From Hyphococcus formosus (GTDB taxonomy: Bacteria > Pseudomonadota > Alphaproteobacteria > Caulobacterales > Parvularculaceae), in the NCBI RefSeq assembly GCF_046736345.1, contig NZ_CP157210.1:1860001-1924000 (forward strand): DNA of 64,000 nucleotides, written 5' to 3'. Below the pieces are notes generated by a model. It did not search any database, was not told where the DNA came from, and saw only the letters and a program-made list of their open reading frames with translations. Made by a program: the position numbers and the translations under genes. This document shows, in pieces, positions 16,872 through 26,344 of this stretch; position 1 is the stretch's first letter, and each line of letters opens with the position of its first letter.

Positions 16872-18332
16872 TTAAACGGCGTTTGTCGGAAAAACTACCG
16901 CCTTGATGGTTAGAATCAAGATTTTTGCGTCAAACCAAAGTGACCAGTTGTCAATGTAAGCGAGATCGTAGCGTACGCGGTCCGCCATTTGCTCATTTTC
17001 GGAGGTCTCACCTCGGAATCCATTGACCTGCGCCCATCCGGTAATTCCGGGTTTCACCTTGTGGCGGCCTGAATAATTCTCGATCGCCTGAGCATATTGG
17101 TGATTGTGCGCCAATGCGTGCGGGCGGGGCCCAACTAATGACATCTCCCCCCGGATGACATTGAAAATCTGGGGTAATTCATCAAGGCTATATCGGCGCA
17201 GAAATCCGCCCAAGGGCGTAATGCGAGAATCGCCTACTTTGGCCTGGGTTACCGTTTCGCCGTCCTCAGCAACAGTCATTGTGCGGAACTTATAGACCTT
17301 GAATACAGCATTGTTAAATCCATGCCGCTTTTGAGCAAATAAAATGGGCCCCTTCCCCTGGACTTTGATCGCAATTGCAATCACCAACATGATCGGCGCA
17401 AGGAGAATGAGCGCGATCAATCCAAACACATAGTCTTCAACGGTCTTGAGAATGCCGCCCCAGCCATCCAGCGGACGACGATAGAGCGATAAGACACGCA
17501 CACCGCCCACTTCGCTGACCGCACCGCCCAGATGGTCAAGCCAATGTATATTCGGGCAAATTGCAATGGATACCGGCAAAATTGAAAGCCGACGGATCAG
17601 TCTGCCCATATCCTCAGGAGCGGCACGCGGCACAGCGATAACAATATCGTCGATTTCTCCATTACGTGCGGCGACCGCCAAATCGTCGAGGTCACCTTTA
17701 ATGCTGGAGCGATTTGTATCGCCGGAATCACTGAGCCCGGAATCATAGATGCCAACTATTGAAATTCCGGTCGGCGAAGTAACTGCCTGATCGGCGAATT
17801 TTTTGCCTAGCGATGTCGCACCAACAATCGCAATCCGGCGCGCAAACACGCCGCCATCGCGACTTAATCGACGAACACAAACCCCGGCGACAAGGCGAAT
17901 GGAAATAACACTGGTCAACGCCGTGACCGACCAAGCCGCGAGCCAAACCCGAGAAAAATTATCAGAAATCTTTAATGCGAAGCCGAAAGCCAGCAGCCCC
18001 AAAAGCGTCAGCGCCCAACGCGAAACAACCGCCCTTACCGCAAATTCCGATGTCGCGATCACGTCATATTCGTAATAGCCATCGCGCCGCATGAGCGCCG
18101 TAACCGCCGTCGCGCCCATTATTCCGGCAGCAGCATATTGCTGAAAGTCAAACTCCGTTCCAAGCGTGAAACGGTGATATATAAATGCAACAAGTACAGA
18201 GGTGAAAATCACGACAATAAAGTCGATGAATTGCAGAACATCACCGATCAGTGCCCGCGCAATGGGGCTACGCCGATTTACACCATCCGTAGAAAAACTG
18301 TCCAATTTTGTATTGATACCCGGCTCCGCCAT
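16872..18332 (-). CDS. Undecaprenyl-phosphate glucose phosphotransferase (WcaJ/ExoY-type)
   Basis: A 486-residue polyprenyl-phosphate hexose-1-phosphate transferase that starts a polysaccharide repeat unit on undecaprenyl phosphate. The N-terminus has about four to five membrane helices, then a Rossmann-like CoA-binding-type domain (RRIAIVGATSLGKKFADQA). A further helix and the catalytic sugar-transferase domain follow: FAQKRHGFNN, VYKFRTM, RYSLDELPQIFNVIRGEMS, VGPRPHALAHN and KPGITGWAQVNGFRGET. The HNxxY and GFRGET features fit the glucose-specific WcaJ subgroup. It is upstream of ugd on the same strand, forming an initiation/precursor pair for the exopolysaccharide locus. Confidence 0.93.
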   Translation of the reverse strand: MAEPGINTKLDSFSTDGVNRRSPIARALIGDVLQFIDFIVVIFTSVLVAFIYHRFTLGTEFDFQQYAAAGIMGATAVTALMRRDGYYEYDVIATSEFAVRAVVSRWALTLLGLLAFGFALKISDNFSRVWLAAWSVTALTSVISIRLVAGVCVRRLSRDGGVFARRIAIVGATSLGKKFADQAVTSPTGISIVGIYDSGLSDSGDTNRSSIKGDLDDLAVAARNGEIDDIVIAVPRAAPEDMGRLIRRLSILPVSIAICPNIHWLDHLGGAVSEVGGVRVLSLYRRPLDGWGGILKTVEDYVFGLIALILLAPIMLVIAIAIKVQGKGPILFAQKRHGFNNAVFKVYKFRTMTVAEDGETVTQAKVGDSRITPLGGFLRRYSLDELPQIFNVIRGEMSLVGPRPHALAHNHQYAQAIENYSGRHKVKPGITGWAQVNGFRGETSENEQMADRVRYDLAYIDNWSLWFDAKILILTIKAVVFPTNAV

Positions 18333-18385
18333 AATGGCGCTTATCCTTCACTCTCGCGTCCCGGGCAATACTATAATTTGCGAAC

Positions 18386-18402
18386 TTTCACGCTAAGTGA
18401 AA
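18386..18402. promoter_or_regulatory. Inverted repeat between the sugar transferase and a small gene
   Basis: TTTCAC and GTGAAA form a 6 bp inverted repeat around GCTAA, in the 152-base region between the start of the minus-strand sugar transferase (18332) and the plus-strand small gene (18485). A TATAAT hexamer sits at 18372-18377. It may be an operator affecting the initiating transferase. The short arms leave room for chance. Confidence 0.3.
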
Positions 18403-18484
18403 ATATTGAAATAACCCGGCCCAAACCTTGAATATATTTACATAAGGAATAGGGCTAATTTACGTCAAAAGGGTTACTTGTACC

Positions 18485-18709
18485 ATGTCGAAACAATTTA
18501 CCACGTTTCACGTGAGTTGGCGGGACGCGAAAATCCGCCCTCTGGGCCTTTTTGCCGACGAGCGGGACTATGGACGCGCAGCCGCTGCGGCCCTTCAGGT
18601 CAGGCTAAATCAGCTCGCAGATGACGGTTGGATCATTCAGGAAATAATACCCATTGTGGGCATAACGCCTAAACAATCCGCAGCTTTCACAATCATCGCT
18701 TTCCGTTAA
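18485..18709 (+). CDS. Small conserved-looking protein, DUF4177-like
   Basis: A 74-residue protein from ATG 18485. Nothing in it is hydrophobic enough for a membrane span or signal peptide. The segment LQVRLNQLADDGWIIQEIIPI resembles the L-N-x-L-(G/A)-x-x-G-W-x-(L/I) turn of DUF4177-type small proteins, whose role is unknown. The N-terminal strand FTTFHVSW and the C-terminal strand AAFTIIAFR would complete a beta-alpha-beta fold. It is followed 76 bases later by cysQ in the same direction. I do not recognise a function. Confidence 0.5.
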   Translation: MSKQFTTFHVSWRDAKIRPLGLFADERDYGRAAAAALQVRLNQLADDGWIIQEIIPIVGITPKQSAAFTIIAFR

Positions 18710-18785
18710 CATCTCAGAAACAATTTCGTCACGCCGCGGCAAAAAAATTATTGCCTTTCCGAGCCGGTCAATTCATGGCTGTGGG

Positions 18786-19601
18786 ATGAGCAAAATCTAT
18801 TACGCCGAAAACCCGACCGCAGCCGATAGCCTGAGCGCTGTTTTAATCGATCTTGCCCTCAAAGCTGGCAGTGCGGCGATGGAAATTTACCATCAGGAAT
18901 TTACCTCGGACACCAAGGCCGACGCCTCTCCAGTAACTGAGGCCGACCGGCTGGGTGAAGAAATTATCCTAGCAGGCCTGAAAAACAACGCGCCTAATAT
19001 TCCTATTTTGGCCGAAGAAAGCGCCGCAGACGGGAACATCCCCGATGATTTGGGCACCCAATTCTTTCTGGTTGATCCGCTCGACGGAACCCGGGAATTT
19101 GTGAACAAAACCGGCGAATTCACCGTCAATATTGCGCTCATAGAACATGGGAAACCGGTTTTGGGCGTCGTCTACGCACCAGCGATCAATACGCTATTCA
19201 TGGGAACTCCTGCGGGTGCCTGGAAAGCGGCAACTAATCAAGACGGGAATTTAGGGGATCGCACTGATATCACGGCTCGCGAGGTCGATAATGCCGGATT
19301 GGTGGCGGTCGCCAGCCGTTCGCACCGGTCCCCTGAAACCGACGAATATTTGAGCAATCTCAACGTAAGCGATTTCACTGCGGCAGGGTCTTCATTGAAA
19401 TTTTGCCTGCTAGCGGAAGGTAAGGCCGATATTTATCCACGCTTTGGCCGTACGATGGAGTGGGATACCGCGGCGGGCCAAGCGGTTCTGGAGGCCGCCG
19501 GCGGCAGTGTGATTTGCCACCCGGAGGACAACGCACTGCGTTACGGCAAAAAGGCACGCGGCTACGATAACCCACATTTCATCGCTTGGGGAAAGCGCTA
19601 A
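18786..19601 (+). CDS. cysQ: 3'(2'),5'-bisphosphate nucleotidase CysQ
   Basis: A 271-residue inositol-monophosphatase-fold enzyme that removes the 3' phosphate from 3'-phosphoadenosine 5'-phosphate, clearing the by-product of sulfate assimilation and sulfotransfer. Metal and catalytic motifs are visible: AEESAAD, the D-P-(L/I)-D-G-T signature as VDPLDGTREF, and the C-terminal WDTAAGQAVLEAAGG. The order ASPVTEADRLGEE and KTGEFTVNIALIE fits CysQ rather than inositol phosphatase. The C-terminus overlaps the end of the convergent membrane protein gene by 4 bases. Confidence 0.92.
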   Translation: MSKIYYAENPTAADSLSAVLIDLALKAGSAAMEIYHQEFTSDTKADASPVTEADRLGEEIILAGLKNNAPNIPILAEESAADGNIPDDLGTQFFLVDPLDGTREFVNKTGEFTVNIALIEHGKPVLGVVYAPAINTLFMGTPAGAWKAATNQDGNLGDRTDITAREVDNAGLVAVASRSHRSPETDEYLSNLNVSDFTAAGSSLKFCLLAEGKADIYPRFGRTMEWDTAAGQAVLEAAGGSVICHPEDNALRYGKKARGYDNPHFIAWGKR

Positions 19602-21232
19602 CGGTACATTCCCGCATCGGATATTTTAAAGAGCTTTGCGGGAACCACAGCGTCTCGGCGAACCCAGATTTCCCAAAGCGCCGTACGCTCTATCATTTTA
19701 AACTGTGTATATAAGAGCACTTCCGCTTTTCCCTTCGCGGCCGCCGTTTTCGGATCCATATCCAGCCGTGGCACAAAGACGACATTCGCAGCGTTAGCTG
19801 CGGCTGTCCCATCCGCACGGCAATTGCGACTTTCCGCGAGTACGCAAGCGGTATCCGCGCCCGTAAGAAATGCAATATCAACGCCAGCGGCCGTTAATTG
19901 ACGCGCTCGGCTCGCCGCTTCCAATAGCATTGCAGACTGATCAACAGGGGTTAGCGCAAAAAACTCCCGCGCTTCTGGTGTAGAGAAACGCCCCTCTTCT
20001 ACCCATTTTGCGATTGTCGGGCCGCCCGGCTGAACGAGTGCCAGTTCTGCGCGGATATTCTCCGGCGCTTTCGCAGTTACTTGGTGCTGCAGCGAAAACT
20101 GCCCTATCGAATGAATGATAATCGAAAATGTCCAGAACAATGCAAGCGCCGCAGAAATCAATGCCACGGACACGCTTGCCCGGTCATGCGCTTTGAACAG
20201 ACCATCGTAAAATGGCGATGCCACCGAAAAACATGCCAGACCCGCTGCGAGCCCAAAAACCGGCATTGCGTTCGCGCCGGTTACGCGCGCCGCAAATAAT
20301 CCCGCAATCAAAATGACAAATGCGGCCATCCAATTCTTTCGGTGAGCATGACCGCCAAAGATGGCGCTGACGAAAATCACCAATATCGCGGCATATGCAG
20401 CGCCACCAAGACCTATCCCGCTCTCGCTACCGCCAAACAACATAGGCAAACTGATTGAACTCGAAGCAAGTGCCGCACGCTCTAAATTGATACCGAATGC
20501 AATCAGTTCAAAGAATATTGCCAAAATTACAAAAGCTGCGAGCGCAGAGACATAACGCCAAAGGCCATACCGCCCTGTCAGGAACGGACATACTGAAAGC
20601 ACGGCAAAGCCTACAAGCGCAAATGCCGGATTAACCAACCACAGACCATAAAGACATGAACCACCAATAGCGCCTTCAATACGGGCCCGGGAAAGCGATT
20701 CATCCGCGGAGACCGACACAAAGGAAAGTGCCGCCACGAGGAGTAACGCAAGACCGATCTCTTCAATTCCAGCGAAGGGGGAAACTACAAAAGCGGAATA
20801 GGCGATTGTTAAAACCGCCGCAAAGATCGCTGGAAAGCGTGAAGAGGAAAGAAATGCGAGGGGATAGAAAATAAGCACTGCGCCGAGCGCTTTAGCGATC
20901 AAATGTACTCGTCCAGGCGCATCAACAAAAACATCTGCTCCTATTAGTAGCAGTAAATATAAGGGCGCTTCATGATCGGCCAGCCCCGCTTCGCCGGACA
21001 TCACCGCCCGAGCCTCCGCTATAGGAGCGATCAAATCGACGGGCGGCATAAGGCTTAGCAATGCTGGCGACAGAACTGCGAGCCCCACAAATAAAAGCGC
21101 GCCTGCAATAGCGATCATGAAAACCCAGCCGGGTTCTCGCCATGAATAAAGCTCCATCGCAGCGCGGCGGGCTTTTGGGGCATCCTTACGCCAAGGAAGA
21201 TCGGTCGTTTCGGCGTTATGATGCGTATTCAT
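19598..21232 (-). CDS. Polytopic membrane protein of unknown function, GT-C-like topology
   Basis: About 544 residues with an N-terminal membrane helix, a loop (VDLIAPIAEARAVMSGEAG) and then roughly ten hydrophobic segments up to about residue 400. A soluble C-terminal domain of about 140 residues has two possible disulfide Cys (DTACVLAESRNC) and no clear family motif. The order of helix, acidic first loop and APLYLLLL resembles GT-C glycosyltransferases such as ArnT/PMT, and O-antigen polymerases share this look. The neighbourhood lacks an identified polymerase, so a polymerase or lipid-linked glycosyltransferase role is possible but unproven. The ATG at 21232 is preferred over the GTG at 21250. 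I do not recognise the family with confidence. Confidence 0.55.
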   Translation of the reverse strand: MNTHHNAETTDLPWRKDAPKARRAAMELYSWREPGWVFMIAIAGALLFVGLAVLSPALLSLMPPVDLIAPIAEARAVMSGEAGLADHEAPLYLLLLIGADVFVDAPGRVHLIAKALGAVLIFYPLAFLSSSRFPAIFAAVLTIAYSAFVVSPFAGIEEIGLALLLVAALSFVSVSADESLSRARIEGAIGGSCLYGLWLVNPAFALVGFAVLSVCPFLTGRYGLWRYVSALAAFVILAIFFELIAFGINLERAALASSSISLPMLFGGSESGIGLGGAAYAAILVIFVSAIFGGHAHRKNWMAAFVILIAGLFAARVTGANAMPVFGLAAGLACFSVASPFYDGLFKAHDRASVSVALISAALALFWTFSIIIHSIGQFSLQHQVTAKAPENIRAELALVQPGGPTIAKWVEEGRFSTPEAREFFALTPVDQSAMLLEAASRARQLTAAGVDIAFLTGADTACVLAESRNCRADGTAAANAANVVFVPRLDMDPKTAAAKGKAEVLLYTQFKMIERTALWEIWVRRDAVVPAKLFKISDAGMYR

Positions 21233-21407
21233 TTGGGACAACCTCACCACTTTTTCGTGCCAAATCTGCCTGCGGCATTTGACTTTGATGAGGACATTGC
21301 AAACCGAGTGCCGATAGGCCGGTCAGACCATAAATTTCTCCCCGAAACCGGGGTAAAATGCGGTTTTCGTCTTTGCTTGATCCGCAGCGCTGCTATGGTC
21401 TCAGGCC

Positions 21408-22091
21408 ATGCGAACCCTATTTCATATGCCCCTCGATCCCGCCTCGCGGATGATCCGGTTAATTCTTGCTGAAAAAGGCTTGCCGATCGAATTAGTCGAA
21501 AAACGCCCTTGGGACGACGAAGAGGGATCAATCACTGCGGTAAACCCAGCGGGCACTATACCGGTATTGATCGATGAGCCCCCGACAGGCGGTGAAATCG
21601 CAATCTCGCCCGCCAGTACGATTATTGAATATCTTGATGAAGCCTATTCGAACGCCCCTCTTCTTCCTTCAACCTCCGCGGCGCGTGCGGAAGCGCGGCG
21701 AATTTCAGCATGGTTTCTCGATAAATTTGATAATGAAGTTTCGGACTTCACCTTAAGAGAACGCGTGCACAAGCGATTGATGCGCCTCGGCCAACCCGAC
21801 TACGAAAAACTGAAACACGGTGGCGAGGCTCTTGTCTGGCATCTCGACTACGCCGCCTGGCTCCTTGATCAAAGACATTGGCTGGCTTGCGAACGATTGA
21901 CGATTGCTGATTTTGCCGCCGCTGCACAATTATCGGCGCTTGATTATATCGACCTTGTCCCTTGGGAAAAATTTCCGGCTGTCAAAGACTGGTATGCGCG
22001 GCTTAAATCTCGCCCCAGTATGCGGACGATATTGCGTGACCGAATAGAGGGCCTGCCGCCGCCGGCGCATTACGATAATCCCGATTTTTAG
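21408..22091 (+). CDS. Glutathione S-transferase family protein
   Basis: A 227-residue cytoplasmic protein with an N-terminal thioredoxin fold. It has HMPLDPASRMIRLILAEKG, the cis-Pro strand AGTIPVLIDE and the SPASTIIEYLDE segment that binds the gamma-glutamyl group. An all-helical C-terminal domain carries the LTIADFAAAAQLSALDYI N-capping box. It transfers glutathione to electrophiles or acts in stress handling; the substrate cannot be read from sequence. It lies 9 bases upstream of queG and is likely co-transcribed with it. Confidence 0.9.
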   Translation: MRTLFHMPLDPASRMIRLILAEKGLPIELVEKRPWDDEEGSITAVNPAGTIPVLIDEPPTGGEIAISPASTIIEYLDEAYSNAPLLPSTSAARAEARRISAWFLDKFDNEVSDFTLRERVHKRLMRLGQPDYEKLKHGGEALVWHLDYAAWLLDQRHWLACERLTIADFAAAAQLSALDYIDLVPWEKFPAVKDWYARLKSRPSMRTILRDRIEGLPPPAHYDNPDF

Positions 22092-22100
22092 GCCATCATA

Positions 22101-23216
22101 ATGGATACCCTTTCGCAAAAAATTCGTGCGGCGGCAAAGGAAGCTGGGTTCGATGCTGTGGGGTTTACCTCTGCATCCGTACCCACCACGCTGCGCGATC
22201 GATTAATGCATTTCATTTCGCTTGGGCGTCACGGCACGATGAGCTGGATTGAGGACCGAGCGGACCAGCGCGCGCATCCGCAAACCTTATGGCCAGAGGC
22301 AAAAAGCGTAATCATGCTGGGCATGAATTACGGACCTGACAATGATCCGTTTGATGCCATTGCCCGAAAATCAAACGGCACGATATCAGTATACGCACAA
22401 AACCGCGACTATCACGACCTAGTGAAAAAACGACTGAAACGTCTCGCGCGACACATTGTCGATGAAACGGGTACAGAGCTTAAAGTGTTTGTCGACACTG
22501 CGCCGGTCATGGAGAAACCACTCGCGGCCCGCGCCGGCGTTGGTTGGCAGGGCAAACATACAAACCTCGTCTCGCGTGAATTTGGATCTTGGCTTTTTCT
22601 CGGGGCCATTTTCATGGCAATCGACCTGCCTTCAGATACACCAGAAACTGACCATTGCGGATCGTGCCAAAATTGTCTGGATATCTGTCCGACCAACGCC
22701 TTTCCGGCCCCTTATCAACTCGATGCACGGCGGTGTATTTCATACCTCACCATTGAACATCCGGGCCCAATCCCCGTCGAATTCCGGAAGCAAATGGGTA
22801 ATCGGATCTATGGCTGTGATGACTGTCTTGCAGTTTGTCCATGGAACAAGTTTGCCAGTACAGCCTCGCAACAGGCCTTTCACGCCAGAGACGAGCTCAG
22901 AAGCCCGGCATTGAAAAAGCTAGTAACACTCGATGATAGTCAATTCCGTGCGCTTTTTTCGGGATCACCTATCAAACGTACGGGGCGCAACAGGTTTATT
23001 CGAAATGTCTTGATTGCGATTGGTAACAGCGGCGATTTATCATTGATTGGTCAGGTTCAACAATGCTTGTCTGACGAATGCCCGATTGTACGTGGCGCAG
23101 CTATCTGGGCTTTGTCGCAATTGTCGATTGATGAATTTTCAGACGCCAAAAATCAGTTCGCCTCAACAGAAACTGACGCGTCCGTCTTAGCCGAATGGAA
23201 TGCGAACCCGGTTTAG
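22101..23216 (+). CDS. queG: Epoxyqueuosine reductase QueG
   Basis: A 371-residue cobalamin-dependent iron-sulfur enzyme that reduces epoxyqueuosine to queuosine in tRNA, the last step of that pathway. It shows the cobalamin-binding N-domain with VDTAPVMEK (catalytic Asp) and GWQGKHTNLVS. Two 4Fe-4S motifs follow, CGSCQNCLDICP and CDDCLAVCP, then HEAT-like helices at the C-terminus. The protein is full length. Its TAG stop overlaps the stop of the convergent G8 protein gene by 4 bases. Confidence 0.97.
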   Translation: MDTLSQKIRAAAKEAGFDAVGFTSASVPTTLRDRLMHFISLGRHGTMSWIEDRADQRAHPQTLWPEAKSVIMLGMNYGPDNDPFDAIARKSNGTISVYAQNRDYHDLVKKRLKRLARHIVDETGTELKVFVDTAPVMEKPLAARAGVGWQGKHTNLVSREFGSWLFLGAIFMAIDLPSDTPETDHCGSCQNCLDICPTNAFPAPYQLDARRCISYLTIEHPGPIPVEFRKQMGNRIYGCDDCLAVCPWNKFASTASQQAFHARDELRSPALKKLVTLDDSQFRALFSGSPIKRTGRNRFIRNVLIAIGNSGDLSLIGQVQQCLSDECPIVRGAAIWALSQLSIDEFSDAKNQFASTETDASVLAEWNANPV

Positions 23217-26200
23217 GCTTCAACCGTCACGTTGACGAGGCCTTTTTCGAAATTGCCATTTTCATCTTCCAGCCAATACATAAACGCATCATTGCCGGTA
23301 AAATTCGGATCAGCAATATAACGAACTGTACCGTCTTCATTGATAAAAACCTGCCCATTCGTCGGTGGGCACAATCCATCGATATTGATTTCGCCACCAT
23401 CCGGATCGTAGTCGTTCGCCAAGACATCAATGTCGATATATCCGCCACTAGACACCGTACCAAAATCGGTTCGCGCTACCGCTGCGGAATTGTCACTCAA
23501 ATCTAGCACGCCGTTATATTTCGGGACGCCATCGACATCGCTGAAGTCTCGTTCCCACTCTACGAAAATCGAAACCTTGTCGACCGCGCCGGTCACCCGG
23601 TCTGCAAAATACTGATCTATCGCGGTTACTTTTGTGCCATCGGGAAGCGTCCAATATCCCTCTTCGACCAGCGCGTTCCGGACCGTGAAATAATCGTGAC
23701 GAATCGGGTCCCAACTTGGCGAGACAACCGTTTCACCAATTGAATCGGTTTTCGTTCCAGTAACATCAACATATGTATGGTGTTCAGGTGGCGCGATCCA
23801 AGTCACATCACCAAGATCGGAATCATAGGAAAGACGCCCCGAAACCAACTGGTCGCCGGTCAAAAATACATCAGAACTATGCGGGTTACTATAATCGGTT
23901 GTCGCCCCATCGATATTCACATCGATAAAGACATATGCCCAATCATCATCAAACGGATAATTCAGATTGATTGCATTCCGACTCGCATAGAAACCGGTCG
24001 GAAATCCTTCAATATTTGCCCCGTTAATGACCATATCGATCGTATTCGGGCCATACTCAATCCCATATCGCGCAGGGTCTGCTCCACCTGAACCATCAGT
24101 CGCAACAACATCAATATCCGCTAAGGTGTAATGGGCGGTATATTGCAGATGGATACCCGTTCGCACTTCCCAAGCAGTAAACTGCTCGATCATAGATCTT
24201 ACATCATGCTGCTGTTCCGGGCCCGCCTTAATGACCTCAAGCCCAACGCCAACCGCAATCGCTTCATTACCTTGGAATTGAGAAATCACCGGATAGTTGG
24301 CAAAGGCTTCGTCAACATAACGAAGGCTCTCCGACCAATCTGCCGTTGACGGATCAACTTTGATTACGCCGCCGCCCCGCGACATCCAGACAAACCCCTC
24401 GCCGCCCGGCACGCCAGCGGCAACATTGTCAACCGCATCGACAAGGCGGCCTTGGAACCAAAAGCCTGCACCGGTCCGGCCTAAATCGAAAGCCTGTACG
24501 TCCTCGTGCCATTTCGCGCCACCGCCATTGCCGATCGACTTAATGGCGATATTGCCAACCCAACGGCCTATTTCATTGCCTGTTTCAGCGACGAATGCCG
24601 CGCCATAAACGTCATAGGCCGCGTTATCCGCTAATATGGCATTGGAATCATGATGGACATAGCCCCATCCTGGCGAGCCCCATACAGAATTACCAACCAA
24701 CATGGCGGGATCATCCGGATCATCTACGCCAACCCGGTGTAGGTGGAGCGAATACCGCGCTTTGGCATTCGTATCGGATTGCACATTCTCAACATCGGCA
24801 ATATCCACCGCGCGTACTGATTTATCCGTACGCCCAAGCTCCGAAAATTCTGCGTAGCGGATGTCGATTTTATCAGAATGCATGAGCATGACATGGCCGC
24901 GCTGATGCACCGGAAGATCTTCGAAATTCTCTGTCTCGAAGCGAATGTTGCGCGTATAATTTGCGACATACGCCTTCAAATCATCTCGCGGCGAATCATG
25001 ATCGAATTGTAGTGGTGTATCGAAATAGATTGTATTCCCTTCAATACGCGTAATGACCAGTTCTTCGTCTTCTGTTGTATCATCACGTGGAACTTCTGGT
25101 GCCACTTCTTCACTATGAGTAAGATGTGTACCAGTGAGCACCAAGCGATCACCGACTTTCCACCCCTCAGCCGGCGATTCCAAAATTATCGATGTATCTC
25201 CGGCCATCGGATCAGTTGCGACTTTTAAGAATGTCGTCTTTTCCGCCCCATGCACTTCAATTTGGCCGTGACTTAAAAGTCCGCGCGATAGCAATTGCGG
25301 ATCCCATGAAACATCAATAGGTCCATTATCCGCAAACTGAATTACTGTCTCAATGTTCGCTGCGACGGGATTGTCCGCAGTACCAATCGTCAATGTCCCG
25401 CTGGGTGCGACGACAAAAGTATCCACTTCCATAAAAGTGTCTTGATCCGTCGCGAAGTCCAGCTGTCCATCTACTCTAACGGTAAATAAGGACGCAGCAC
25501 TTTGTCCGTCATAATCAACGGATACCCCCTCTGGAATGACAACTTTTGCGCCATTCCCGGGAACCTCTCCACCAGCCCAAGTTGATGGGTCGAACCATGA
25601 ACCATCCCTAACCGCTACATGCGTCGCCTCGCTAACGGGTACAAGGTTCATCATCGCCATATGTTCGCTGGCCATCGATGGATCATCGGGATGAACATGG
25701 CCGCCATCCCCCATTCCTGGCATATCGTGACCGTCGTGGCCGCTATGATCACCTTGATCATGATCGTGGGCGACATGCAGCGATACGCTCGCTTCGCTTA
25801 TATTGCCCTCGCTATCGCGAATTTCGTATCGGAATGAAGCCATGCCTTCATAACCGGCATCCGGCGTAAACATGATTACACCGTTATGAATCATAACCGT
25901 ACCATTTGCTGCGCCAAACACGCGAACGAGCTCCGCGCCGCCAGCTGGAAGGTCATCATTTGCTAACAGATCATTAACCGCGATATGGACCGTGGCGTCG
26001 ACCTCTAAACGAAAATTCTCGTCGTCCCGCGCTTCAATGGAACTTGGTGTGCTTGGTGCCGGGCTACCAACTGATGACGAAGGTGGCGGCGTGGTAGGCG
26101 TTACTGGTTCAGGGCCAGGTGCGCTAGCCACCGGATCGCCCTTACCGCCAATAGTAAAACACCCTTCAACCGCAAGAAGCGGCGCAATCATACTCGCCTG

Positions 26201-26344
26201 AGTTGCCCGTTTTTTAACATTTCGCTTTTTGGAACGCGAGTTCGCCCGGATTGCATTTGGTAATTGGCCGCGCTGTGAAGCTTCGATGAGAGCGCTAAAA
26301 TCAATTTCGGCACAATCTCTCGAAGAACCAAACTCTATACTCAT
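23213..26344 (-). CDS. Large G8-domain / beta-helix protein with cadherin-like ends
   Basis: A 1043-residue protein from ATG 26344; a TTG nine codons upstream is less likely. From the N-terminus it has a basic segment (SKKRNVKKRATQA) with a short hydrophobic run and Cys, a Pro/Ser-rich linker, and a cadherin-like repeat (about 105-190). A His/Met/Asp-rich linker follows (about 192-232, DHDQGDHSGHDGHDMPGM). Next are a G8 domain (DGSWFDPSTWAGGEVPGNG and following), a long right-handed beta-helix-like region with a SDKIDIRYAEFSELG motif as in the CEMIP/TMEM2 group, and a second cadherin-like repeat ending at the C-terminus. G8 proteins are linked to extracellular glycan binding or cleavage. It is downstream of the polysaccharide operon on the same strand, so a matrix or cell-surface glycan role is inferred. 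The export route is unclear: no classical signal peptide and no RTX repeats. Confidence 0.82.
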   Translation of the reverse strand: MSIEFGSSRDCAEIDFSALIEASQRGQLPNAIRANSRSKKRNVKKRATQASMIAPLLAVEGCFTIGGKGDPVASAPGPEPVTPTTPPPSSSVGSPAPSTPSSIEARDDENFRLEVDATVHIAVNDLLANDDLPAGGAELVRVFGAANGTVMIHNGVIMFTPDAGYEGMASFRYEIRDSEGNISEASVSLHVAHDHDQGDHSGHDGHDMPGMGDGGHVHPDDPSMASEHMAMMNLVPVSEATHVAVRDGSWFDPSTWAGGEVPGNGAKVVIPEGVSVDYDGQSAASLFTVRVDGQLDFATDQDTFMEVDTFVVAPSGTLTIGTADNPVAANIETVIQFADNGPIDVSWDPQLLSRGLLSHGQIEVHGAEKTTFLKVATDPMAGDTSIILESPAEGWKVGDRLVLTGTHLTHSEEVAPEVPRDDTTEDEELVITRIEGNTIYFDTPLQFDHDSPRDDLKAYVANYTRNIRFETENFEDLPVHQRGHVMLMHSDKIDIRYAEFSELGRTDKSVRAVDIADVENVQSDTNAKARYSLHLHRVGVDDPDDPAMLVGNSVWGSPGWGYVHHDSNAILADNAAYDVYGAAFVAETGNEIGRWVGNIAIKSIGNGGGAKWHEDVQAFDLGRTGAGFWFQGRLVDAVDNVAAGVPGGEGFVWMSRGGGVIKVDPSTADWSESLRYVDEAFANYPVISQFQGNEAIAVGVGLEVIKAGPEQQHDVRSMIEQFTAWEVRTGIHLQYTAHYTLADIDVVATDGSGGADPARYGIEYGPNTIDMVINGANIEGFPTGFYASRNAINLNYPFDDDWAYVFIDVNIDGATTDYSNPHSSDVFLTGDQLVSGRLSYDSDLGDVTWIAPPEHHTYVDVTGTKTDSIGETVVSPSWDPIRHDYFTVRNALVEEGYWTLPDGTKVTAIDQYFADRVTGAVDKVSIFVEWERDFSDVDGVPKYNGVLDLSDNSAAVARTDFGTVSSGGYIDIDVLANDYDPDGGEINIDGLCPPTNGQVFINEDGTVRYIADPNFTGNDAFMYWLEDENGNFEKGLVNVTVEA

